The notes beneath the pieces are model-generated. The model made no database searches and was not told the DNA's origin. It saw nothing but the letters and a program-made list of their open reading frames with translations. Position numbers and translations under genes: made by a program. 64,000 bases of DNA from an uncultured Oscillospiraceae bacterium (GTDB taxonomy: Bacteria; Bacillota; Clostridia; Oscillospirales; Acutalibacteraceae). Shown here in pieces: positions 34,969 to 42,557 of the stretch (positions within the stretch are counted from its first letter, which is position 1; every line of letters starts with the position of its first letter). The stretch covers positions 34,814-98,813 of the forward strand of contig URCA01000010.1 in the NCBI GenBank assembly GCA_900546265.1, in the 5' to 3' direction.

Positions 34969-37254
34969 ATGCAACTGAAAAAACGAATCCGGGCGGGCGC
35001 CCTGCTGCTGGCCGCGGCGCTGCTCCCCATCCTGGCGGCGGGGGGCTACGCGGCCCAGGAGACAGACGCGCCCGCGTCCGCCGGTCAGACCGCCCCGGCG
35101 CAGGGAACCGCTTCCTTGTCCAAGGGGCCGCTGACCCTGTCGGCGGACGAGGCCACCGGCTTTCTCACGGTGACAGACGGGGCCTCGGGCATGACCTACG
35201 CCTCCAACCCGGCGGATTACGAGCTGGACACGGTGGCGCAAGGGGTGAACATCACCCGGATGATCTCCCAACTGCTGGTGACCTTCCTGAACGGGAACCA
35301 GGCCATGGACGAGGTCAACTCCTACGTGGGCAGCGTGTCCGAGGGGGGGCTGCGGCTGAGCCGCGACGGCGATACCCTGACGGCGACCTACACCTTTGCC
35401 GAGCAGGGCTTCGTCATCCCGGTGCGGTACAGCCTGACGGCAGACGCGTTGTCGGCCTCCATCGATTACGGGCAGGTGCGGGAGACGGGGGACTGCCGGA
35501 TCCTGGACATCACGCTGCTGCCCTTCTTCGGAGCGGCGCGATCGGGGGACAAGGGCTTCTTCATCCTGCCCGACGGCTCCGGCGCGTATGTCGCGTTCAA
35601 CAACGGCCGGTATGCCCAGGGAGAGTACCGCCGGGAGATTTTCGGCGGCGATCTGACCCAGGTGTCGGAAAGCAAGCCCAACGACTATAAGCCGGTGCTG
35701 CTGCCGGCGTTCGCCGCGGTGTACACCCACGCAACGCCGCCGCTGCGCACCGACGAGAACGGCAGCCCCGTCCAGGAGGCGGGGCGGGACGTGCAGGCGG
35801 GATTCCTGGCCATCGCCCGCCGCGGGGCGGCGGGAGGCGCCCTGTCCGCCGCGGTGGCGGGCATGGACACCGGCTATAACACCGCCGGCTTCACCTTCCT
35901 CTACCGCACCAGCATGGAGACCACCTTCCTCAGCCGCACCTGGGCGGAGATGAAGCGGATCCTGACCGCGCAGACCCCCTGCACCGATGAAAATCCGACG
36001 GTGGAATACCGGTTTTTGCGGGGGGAGGCGGCCTCGCTCAAGGGGGCGGCCGACGCCTGCGCCGATTGGCTGCTGGACGGCGCGAAGCGGGGCGGCAGCC
36101 TCAACGATGCGCTGTATCTCGACGTGACCGCCGGGGTGCGGGCCAAGCAGCAGTTCCTGGGCTTCGGCTATCAGGCGGTGACGCCGCTGACCACCCTGCG
36201 CCAGACCGGCGCCATGCTGACCGAACTGCGGGATGGCGGGGTCGGCCGGTTCGTGGTGCTGCTGCGGGGGCTCAGCCCCAGCGGGGCCTACACCGGCAAA
36301 ATTGACGCGAAGCTCAAGGTGGACGGCAAGCTGGGAAGCGCCGAAGAGCTGCGGGATCTCATCGAGACATGGACGGATGTGTATCCGGAAGTCCGGTTGA
36401 CCCAGTTCACCGACGGCGGCAACGGCGCGCACGCCTTCTTCGACTCGGTGACAGCGGTCAACAAAAAGACGGCGAAGCTGTTCGATTACCATTACGCCAC
36501 CGGGCTGCGGGACTACAGCCGGCCCACCCGCTATCTGCTGCGCCCCGAAGGGGTGGAGAAGGCGGCGGGACGGCTGGCGGACGATGTGCGGGAGAAGGGG
36601 CTGGAAACGCTGGCGCCTAGCTCCTTGGGACGGGATTTATACAGTAATTACGGCGGGGGGGACGACCCGTTGGGCAGGGTGCAGGAGCGCTTCACCCGGG
36701 TGCTGGCGGATCTGGCCCAGGGGCGCCGGCTGCTGCTGGAGGCGCCCAACGCCTACGCCATGCCGTATGCGGAAAACTTTATCGGCCTGCCTCACACCGA
36801 CAGTGGTCATTTCATCAGCGATGGGGCCGTGCCTTTTCTCCAGCTGGTGCTCGACGGGCTGAAGGGGTACGCTACCCCGCCGGTGAACTACGCGGGCGAT
36901 TTGCGGGATATGCTGCTCCACGCCGTGGAGTCCAACAGTGCTCTGACCTTCTCCGTGATGGAGGCGGACTATGAAGCGGTGGCCCGCACGTCCATGAACC
37001 GCCTGTACGCCTCCACCTATGCGCAGTGGAAGGACACGATGCTGGAGACCTACTGCGAGCTGGCGGCTGTCCGGGAGCGCACCGGCGGCACGGCGGTGGC
37101 CGGGTACGTGTTCCTCAGCCGGGACGTCCGGCAGGTGACGTTTGAAAACGGCGCGGTGGTAGTGGTCAACTACGGCACCGCGCCCTATGAGCGGAGCGGG
37201 TTGACGGTGCCGGCAAAATCCTATGGCTTTATCGGCGGGAGGGATGGATCATGA
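34969..37254 (+). CDS. DUF5696 domain-containing secreted protein (cassette 2)
   Basis: 761 residues, 27 more than the cassette 1 paralogue, mostly in a Ala/Pro/Gln-rich stretch after the signal peptide and an insertion around residue 270. ATG 34969 has AAGGAGG upstream. Shared landmarks with 9792: 'DKGFFILPDGSGAYVAF', 'LEAPNAYAMPYAENF', 'VPFLQLVLDGLKGYATP', 'YAQWKD' and the closing 'VVVVNYGTAPYERSGLTVPA'. Its stop overlaps the next start (ATGA at 37251). Secreted, function unknown; it probably handles the same class of glycan as the flanking transporters. Confidence 0.78.
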   Translation: MQLKKRIRAGALLLAAALLPILAAGGYAAQETDAPASAGQTAPAQGTASLSKGPLTLSADEATGFLTVTDGASGMTYASNPADYELDTVAQGVNITRMISQLLVTFLNGNQAMDEVNSYVGSVSEGGLRLSRDGDTLTATYTFAEQGFVIPVRYSLTADALSASIDYGQVRETGDCRILDITLLPFFGAARSGDKGFFILPDGSGAYVAFNNGRYAQGEYRREIFGGDLTQVSESKPNDYKPVLLPAFAAVYTHATPPLRTDENGSPVQEAGRDVQAGFLAIARRGAAGGALSAAVAGMDTGYNTAGFTFLYRTSMETTFLSRTWAEMKRILTAQTPCTDENPTVEYRFLRGEAASLKGAADACADWLLDGAKRGGSLNDALYLDVTAGVRAKQQFLGFGYQAVTPLTTLRQTGAMLTELRDGGVGRFVVLLRGLSPSGAYTGKIDAKLKVDGKLGSAEELRDLIETWTDVYPEVRLTQFTDGGNGAHAFFDSVTAVNKKTAKLFDYHYATGLRDYSRPTRYLLRPEGVEKAAGRLADDVREKGLETLAPSSLGRDLYSNYGGGDDPLGRVQERFTRVLADLAQGRRLLLEAPNAYAMPYAENFIGLPHTDSGHFISDGAVPFLQLVLDGLKGYATPPVNYAGDLRDMLLHAVESNSALTFSVMEADYEAVARTSMNRLYASTYAQWKDTMLETYCELAAVRERTGGTAVAGYVFLSRDVRQVTFENGAVVVVNYGTAPYERSGLTVPAKSYGFIGGRDGS

Positions 37255-38147
37255 CACGCTCGCTGCGGCGGACATCCGCCTCCCGGCGGCGCCGGCTGAC
37301 GGGACTGCTGTTCGTTTCCCCCTGGATCGTCGGGGTGCTGGCTTTTTTCCTGGTGCCCATGGGGCAGTCGGTGTTTTACATGTTCAACGACGTGACCGTG
37401 GAGCCGGGCGGGATGAAATCCGTGTACGTCGGCGGGGAAATTCTGCAGGACGTGCTGCTCGACGATCCGCAGAACGTGCGGATGATGCTGACCTCCATCG
37501 CCCAGACCCTGGGGGAGGTGCTGCTCATCGTGGCGTTCAGCCTGTTCATCGCCATCATCCTCAGCCAGGAATTCCGGGGGCGGACGGTGGCGCGGGCGAT
37601 TTTCGCCCTGCCTATTATCGTGTCCTCCGGCGTACTGCTCGCGGTGTTCAAGCAGGACCTGTTCGCCTCCTCCATGGCCCAGACCAGCGACGTGACGATT
37701 TTCCAGTCCGCGGCGCTGGAGATGTCCATGCTCAAGCTGGGGCTGGATCCCTCCCTGGTCAGCCAGCTGACCGGCGCGGTGTCCAGCATTCTCGACCTGC
37801 TGTGGAAATGCGGGGTGCAGATCCTGCTGTTCATCGGCGGCATCAAAGCGGTGCCGGCGCATTTGTACGAGGTGTGCAGCGTGGAGGGGGCCAACGCCTG
37901 GCAGACCTTCTGGAAGGTGACCTTCCCGCTGGTGACCCCGTTCATCCTGCTGAACGCCGTGTATTCCATCATCGATTCCTTCACCTATTATTCCAACCCG
38001 GTGATGCAGCGCATCGAGGAATACTTCAACAAAATGTACAACTCCTCGGGCACCACCCTGGCGGTAGCCTACTGCCTGATGGTGCTGGCGGTGACGGGGC
38101 TGGTGGCCTGGTTCATCTCGCGCCGGGTGTTTTACATCGAGAAATAA
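37251..38147 (+). CDS. Sugar ABC transporter permease, MalF-type (cassette 2, pair 2)
   Basis: 298 residues. ATG 37251 overlaps the DUF5696 stop by 4 bp, so translation is coupled. The first span 'GLLFVSPWIVGVLAFFLVP' and the EAA-loop 'EVCSVEGANAWQTFWKVTFP' identify the permease; Glu-Val-Cys replaces the usual Glu-Ala-Ala. It is the counterpart of 12016 and pairs with 38160. Its binding protein is probably the lipoprotein at 39301. Confidence 0.9.
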   Translation: MTRSLRRTSASRRRRLTGLLFVSPWIVGVLAFFLVPMGQSVFYMFNDVTVEPGGMKSVYVGGEILQDVLLDDPQNVRMMLTSIAQTLGEVLLIVAFSLFIAIILSQEFRGRTVARAIFALPIIVSSGVLLAVFKQDLFASSMAQTSDVTIFQSAALEMSMLKLGLDPSLVSQLTGAVSSILDLLWKCGVQILLFIGGIKAVPAHLYEVCSVEGANAWQTFWKVTFPLVTPFILLNAVYSIIDSFTYYSNPVMQRIEEYFNKMYNSSGTTLAVAYCLMVLAVTGLVAWFISRRVFYIEK

Positions 38148-38159
38148 GGGGGGACGGCT

Positions 38160-39134
38160 TTGAATCGCGTATCGTCGGCGCCCGGGCTGCGGGCGAAAAT
38201 ATGGGGGGCCCGTCTGGGCCGGGGCACCTGGAAGCTGTCCCGCTTCATCCTGCTGCTGGGTATCCAGTTCGTGCTGATTTACCCTATCCTGTACATGGTG
38301 ATCACGGCCTTCCGGGGCCGGGCGGACATGGAGGATCCGTCGGTGGTCTGGCTGACCCGAACCTGGACGCTGGACAACATGGCCCTGCTGGTCAAGACCA
38401 TGAATTATCCCGCCCTGCTGGGCTACACGGCGGAAATCAGCTTCGTATCGGCCTTTTTGCAGACCTTTGTGTGCGGCGTGGTGGGCTACGGCTTCGCCCG
38501 GTTCGATTTCCCCTTCAAGCGGATCCTGTTCGCCGTTGTGATACTGACCATCATCGTGCCGGTGCAGACCTATCTGTCCCCCCTGTACATGATGTTCCGG
38601 TTTTTCCGGCTGCCGGGACTGTCCGCCATACTGGACGCCATCGCAGCGGGGAGCGGCACCTTCAAGCTGGTGGATTCCCCCTGGCCCTTCTGGCTGCAGT
38701 CTCTGTTCGGCATGGGGTTCCGCTCGGGGCTGTTCATCTTCATCTTCCGGCAGTTCTACCGGGGAATGCCGGGTGAACTGGAGGAGGCCGCCCTCATTGA
38801 CGGCTGCGGCGCGGTGCGCACCTATTTCCGGGTGATGCTGCCCAACGCCCGTTCCTCCATGATCACGGTGTTCATTTTCTCGACGGTCTGGCACTGGAAC
38901 GACTATTTCGTGCCGGCGGTGTTCAGCGAGACCCGCCAGACGGTGGCCACGGCGCTCGCGTCCCTGCGCTCGACCCTGGAACGGCTGGCCACCCAGAACG
39001 GGAGCGATCAGCTGATGGTGCAGGTGCAGGTGCAGGCGGGCGCGCTGTTGGCCATCGCGCCGATGCTGGTGCTGTTCATCGTGGCCCAGCGGTATTTCAC
39101 CGAGGGGATCGAGCGCAGCGGCATCGTGGGCTGA
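38160..39134 (+). CDS. Carbohydrate ABC transporter permease, MalG-type (cassette 2, pair 2)
   Basis: 324 residues, within one residue of its counterpart at 12953. TTG 38160 follows AGGGGGG with ~6-nt spacing. EAA-loop 'EEAALIDGCGAVRTYFRVMLP'; C-terminus 'YFTEGIERSGIVG'. It is the last gene of the cassette 2 polycistron; only 22 bp separate its stop from the conserved promoter element of the binding-protein gene, and no terminator is visible, so read-through into 39301 is possible. Confidence 0.9.
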   Translation: MNRVSSAPGLRAKIWGARLGRGTWKLSRFILLLGIQFVLIYPILYMVITAFRGRADMEDPSVVWLTRTWTLDNMALLVKTMNYPALLGYTAEISFVSAFLQTFVCGVVGYGFARFDFPFKRILFAVVILTIIVPVQTYLSPLYMMFRFFRLPGLSAILDAIAAGSGTFKLVDSPWPFWLQSLFGMGFRSGLFIFIFRQFYRGMPGELEEAALIDGCGAVRTYFRVMLPNARSSMITVFIFSTVWHWNDYFVPAVFSETRQTVATALASLRSTLERLATQNGSDQLMVQVQVQAGALLAIAPMLVLFIVAQRYFTEGIERSGIVG

Positions 39135-39156
39135 GGCGGGAAGCGCCCTTGCTTAA

Positions 39157-39216
39157 AAATCGGTTATCCATTCTAAGAAACCTGGGATTTCCCACCGGGC
39201 GGGGAGCCGCTATAAT
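39157..39216 (+). promoter_or_regulatory. Promoter element shared with the cassette 2 operon
   Basis: AAATCGGTTAT (39157-39167) and AAGAAACCTGGGATT (39175-39189) repeat the two blocks found at 23656 and 23674 with the same 18-bp offset. A perfect TATAAT follows at 39211-39216. The second block is a degenerate palindrome here. The spacing to the next gene (85 bp) leaves a short leader. It gives the binding-protein gene its own, presumably stronger, promoter under the same control as the operon upstream. Confidence 0.65.
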
Positions 39217-39300
39217 GAAAGCAGAAAGGGGCGCGCCGGCGGGACAGACGGAGAGCCGGCCCCCCGCCGCCTTCTGGCTACGTGAAAGGAATGAGGGTAT

Positions 39301-40794
39301 ATGATGAAGCAGAAAATCCGCGCGGTGTCCCTGCTTTGCGCGCTGCTGATGGGGCTGACGGCCGCGGGCTGCGGCCGTCAGGAGACGCCGCCGGTTTCCT
39401 CCGGCGTCAGCGGTGTTTCCCAGAGCACCGCCCCGGGAGAAACGGCGGGGACGGATACGATCACCGATCCGAGCGCCACACAGGGAACCGAATCCCCCTC
39501 CGGAAGTACCACGGCGGGCAGTCAGCAGGGAGGAAAGAAGACCACGGCCGGCAAAACCACCGGCAAGGCCGCTTCCCAGACCACCTCCAAGCAGGGAGGC
39601 TGGAGCGGCGGCGACGCCACCGGCAAGAAGCTGTTCGACAAGCGCAGCGGCGTCAAGGGGGAGGTCAAGCTGTTCATCCCGTGGGATACCTCCGGCGACG
39701 AGGATTTCAAGGCCATCAAGGCCGGCTTTGAAAAGGAATATCCCGGTACCACCGTTAAGGTCATCAACGGCGAATGGGGAACCCGGGACATCAAGCTGAC
39801 CCAGTTCATCCGCAACGGCGATTCGCCCGACTATGTGCCCACCGGCGTGTTCGATTTCCCCCGCCGTGCCATTAAGGGGCTGCTGACGCCCCTCGACGAT
39901 ATGATCCAGGTGACGGACACCCTCGACACCTATGTGATGGACAACGTCACCACCTGGCAGGGAAAGAAATACGCCATCATCGGCAAGCGATCGCCCGGGG
40001 TGCTGTACTACAACACCACCATGTTGAAAAACGCAGCCGTGGCCAAGGCCCCGGCACAGCTGGCCCAGGAAAACAAGTGGACCTGGAAGGATCTCAAGGA
40101 CATGGCGCGCCGGCTGACCGTGGACAAAAACAAGGACGGCAAGCCGGATGTGTACGGCTTCGGCACCGAGCTGGAGTTCATTTTCCCCTTGGCGCAGGGC
40201 ACGGATATCGTCAAGTTCAAGAACGGGAACCCCTCCCTGAACATCGACGACGAGACCTGGCGCAGCTCCCTGCTGTATTACTACGACGGTATCAACAAAG
40301 ACAAGGTGTTCTCGCCCGTCCGGTGGGGGATGTGGGAGGAATTCGCCAACGGCAACGTGGCCATGTATTACGGCCCGGCGGGCGAAGCGGAAAAGCTGCT
40401 GAACAAGGGCATGAAGAACTGGGATATCGCGCCCTTCCCCAAGGCGAACAGCGGGGACGCGAGCTACATCGGCTATAGCTCCAGCGATGGCTTCGGCGTG
40501 CCGGCGGGCGCAAAGAACGCCATCGGCGGCATCGCGTTCGGCGAGTACCAGTACAATTACTACACCAAGAAATCGGAGGCCGGCACCTCCAAGAAAATTT
40601 TCACCGAGGCCCAGCAGAAGATAATGGATTCGCTGGAAAACCGCATCACCTGGCTGTACGGCTACGGCATGGAGGACAGCTTCTGCCAGTCCTTCGGCAA
40701 CTACATGCGGAAAAATGGCGATTTCAGCGCCTTGATGGAGGAAATGCGGCCCATCTGGCAGAAAAATTTGGATGACACCCTGAAGGGCCGCTAA
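39301..40794 (+). CDS. Extracellular solute-binding lipoprotein (cassette 2)
   Basis: 497 residues. ATG 39301 opens a signal peptide with the lipobox 'TAAGC', followed by a ~70-residue Ser/Thr/Gly/Lys linker. The family-1 solute-binding fold begins at 'VKLFIPWDTSGDEDFKAI' and contains 'DYVPTGVFDFPRRAIKGLL', 'GNVAMYYGPAGEAEKLL' and 'FGVPAGAKNAIGG'. It binds a sugar outside the membrane for one of the cassette 2 permease pairs; pair 2 is the better guess because pair 1 adjoins its own large binding protein. It is monocistronic, with its own promoter and terminator, which fits the high copy number binding proteins need. Confidence 0.9.
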   Translation: MMKQKIRAVSLLCALLMGLTAAGCGRQETPPVSSGVSGVSQSTAPGETAGTDTITDPSATQGTESPSGSTTAGSQQGGKKTTAGKTTGKAASQTTSKQGGWSGGDATGKKLFDKRSGVKGEVKLFIPWDTSGDEDFKAIKAGFEKEYPGTTVKVINGEWGTRDIKLTQFIRNGDSPDYVPTGVFDFPRRAIKGLLTPLDDMIQVTDTLDTYVMDNVTTWQGKKYAIIGKRSPGVLYYNTTMLKNAAVAKAPAQLAQENKWTWKDLKDMARRLTVDKNKDGKPDVYGFGTELEFIFPLAQGTDIVKFKNGNPSLNIDDETWRSSLLYYYDGINKDKVFSPVRWGMWEEFANGNVAMYYGPAGEAEKLLNKGMKNWDIAPFPKANSGDASYIGYSSSDGFGVPAGAKNAIGGIAFGEYQYNYYTKKSEAGTSKKIFTEAQQKIMDSLENRITWLYGYGMEDSFCQSFGNYMRKNGDFSALMEEMRPIWQKNLDDTLKGR

Positions 40795-40808
40795 TCGAAC
40801 GAACATTA

Positions 40809-40849
40809 CCAACCCAAACAGAAATTTCTGTTTGGGTTGGTTTGATTTG
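40809..40849 (+). terminator. Terminator after the cassette 2 binding-protein gene
   Basis: A perfect 32-bp palindrome (40809-40840; arms CCAACCCAAACAGAAA and its complement) is followed by TTTGATTTG. It ends the glycan-import region and insulates it from the cell-shape genes downstream. Confidence 0.88.
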
Positions 40850-40860
40850 TGTGGTATGCT

Positions 40861-41074
40861 TAAGGTGAGGGGGAGCAAACAACCTCCGATTTTTGGGAGA
40901 GCGAGCGCCCACAGCGGCGTTGGCCTCACTTGCCATGCGACAGCATGGCGCGATCGGCCGCCTTGCTGTGAACCCCCGCTCCGTCCCAAAAATTCTTTGA
41001 CCTCAACCGGCTGAGGCGGGGTGGGTTCGCTCCCCTCACCTTAAGAGGGGATGAGTTTGCTCCCCCTCGCCTTA
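40861..41074. mobile_element. MITE-like element, copy 1
   Basis: TAAGGTGAGGGGGAGCAAAC (40861-40880) and its complement with one mismatch (41055-41074) form 20-bp terminal inverted repeats; a second right-end copy lies just inside (41025-41043). The interior is nearly identical, in opposite orientation, to 54651-54924. No protein is encoded, which fits a miniature inverted-repeat transposable element moved by a transposase elsewhere; TA at each tip would suit an IS630/mariner-type enzyme. It fills most of the 323 bp between the 39301 gene and mreC, leaving little room for an independent mreC promoter. Confidence 0.75.
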
Positions 41075-41117
41075 TGGCGGGAAACCGCCGGGATTATCCA
41101 AACACAGGGAGGCTGCC

Positions 41118-41966
41118 GTGAAGGATTTTCTGAAAAGCTTCGCCTTTAAGGTGCTGGGCGTTATCGCCCTGATACTGGTGGGCGTGATGATTTACGGCGC
41201 GTCGACCGGGGGGCTGGCCACCATACCAGCCACCATCGCCGGCGCCATCATCACCCCGCTCCAGTCCGCCGTGACCAGCGTTTCGGACGGGATCAGCGGC
41301 TTTTTCGGCCAGTTTGGCAGCTCCAAAGAAACCCGGGAGGAGCTGGAACAAGCCCAAAAGGAGCTGCGGGAGCTGCGCGAGCAGGTGGTGGACTACGACA
41401 AAATGAAGGAAGAAAACGAGTGGTACGCCAAGATTCTCGGCCTGCATGAGCAGCATTCCGACTATACCTTTGCCTCCGGCAAGGTCATCGCGGTGGATCC
41501 CCTCAGCCCCTTCGGTAACTTCACCATCAACGCCGGCACCAAAAGCGGCATCGCCGTGGGCGATCCGGTCATTACCGCCGAGGGCCTGGTGGGCCTGGTC
41601 AGCGAGGTCAGCTTTACCTCCTGCAAGGTGCGCACCATCCTCGATGTCAACACCAAGGCCAGCGCCATGATCAGCCGCAACGGCAACACCGCCATCACCG
41701 GCGGGGCTCCGCCTCTGGCGGAAAAGGGTCTCTTACGGCTGAACACGCTGGAGAAATCGTCCGGCGCCGCCATCGGGGACATCGTGGTGACCTCTGGGCG
41801 GGGCGGCGTTTTCCCCGAGGGGCTGCTCATCGGGAAAATCACCGAGGTGAACCCGGAGTCGGACGGCTTGTCCCTGTATGCGATCATCGAGCCGTATGTC
41901 GATGTCCGCTCCCTGAAAAACGTCATGGTCATCACCTCCTTCGACGGACAGGGCGAGGGGAGCTGA
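41118..41966 (+). CDS. mreC: Rod shape-determining protein MreC
   Basis: 282 residues from GTG 41118 (GGGAGG upstream). One N-terminal span (~10-30), a coiled coil (~55-100, 'SSKETREELEQAQKELREL') and the two MreC beta-domains ('DPLSPFGNFTINAGTKSGIAVGDPVI', 'LGNTAITGG'-like 'NGNTAITGGAPP') are in the normal order. MreC is a scaffold of the elongasome at the outer face of the membrane. It is followed by mreD after 3 bp and then by a PBP2 gene, the classical mreCD-mrdA arrangement. mreB is not in this cluster. Confidence 0.95.
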   Translation: MKDFLKSFAFKVLGVIALILVGVMIYGASTGGLATIPATIAGAIITPLQSAVTSVSDGISGFFGQFGSSKETREELEQAQKELRELREQVVDYDKMKEENEWYAKILGLHEQHSDYTFASGKVIAVDPLSPFGNFTINAGTKSGIAVGDPVITAEGLVGLVSEVSFTSCKVRTILDVNTKASAMISRNGNTAITGGAPPLAEKGLLRLNTLEKSSGAAIGDIVVTSGRGGVFPEGLLIGKITEVNPESDGLSLYAIIEPYVDVRSLKNVMVITSFDGQGEGS

Positions 41967-41969
41967 ACC

Positions 41970-42521
41970 ATGGACAATCAACCCAAGCTGAATGAAAAGA
42001 ACCCCCTGCACCGGCTGAGCGGCCGGTATCTGAAATGGACGGCCTACGGGCTGCTGATCCTGGGCGCCGGGCTTTTGCAGATGGCGCCCCGCGTTTTTCC
42101 CGCCGTGTTCGGGGCCCGGCCCCTGCTGCTGATTCCCATCGTGGTGAGCATCGCCATGTTCGAGGGGCCGGTGGGCGGGGCAGCGGCCGGCATCGCCGGC
42201 GGCCTGCTGTGGGATTTGTACGCCGACCGCCTTTTTGGCTTCAGCGCCCTGTTCCTGATGGCTATCTGCTGCGCCTGCGGCCTGCTGGTGCGGCTGCTGA
42301 TCCGCAACAACCTGCTCTCCGCCATGCTGCTGTTCAGCGGCGCCTTGCTGACGCAGGGGCTGATGGACTGGTTCTTCAATTACGTCCTGTGGATGAAGGA
42401 GGACCCGCTGTACATGCTCGGGCGGATGCTGCTGCCGGATATGGCCTATACCCTGGTGGTGTCGCCCCTGCTGTACGGGCTGACCCTCTTAATCGCCAAA
42501 ACCCTGCGCAAGCGGGACTGA
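41970..42521 (+). CDS. mreD: Rod shape-determining protein MreD
   Basis: 183 residues, about five membrane spans. ATG 41970 is 3 bp after the mreC stop. The conserved 'GPVGGAAAGIAGGLLWDLYADRLFGFSAL' matches the MreD core ('G...G...GL..D...G..G'). It has a hydrophilic N-terminal extension of ~20 residues. MreD links MreC to the peptidoglycan synthases of the elongasome. Confidence 0.92.
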   Translation: MDNQPKLNEKNPLHRLSGRYLKWTAYGLLILGAGLLQMAPRVFPAVFGARPLLLIPIVVSIAMFEGPVGGAAAGIAGGLLWDLYADRLFGFSALFLMAICCACGLLVRLLIRNNLLSAMLLFSGALLTQGLMDWFFNYVLWMKEDPLYMLGRMLLPDMAYTLVVSPLLYGLTLLIAKTLRKRD

Positions 42522-42557
42522 CGCCGGCCCTTTGGCCGGAGAAAGGAGCCACCCTCT

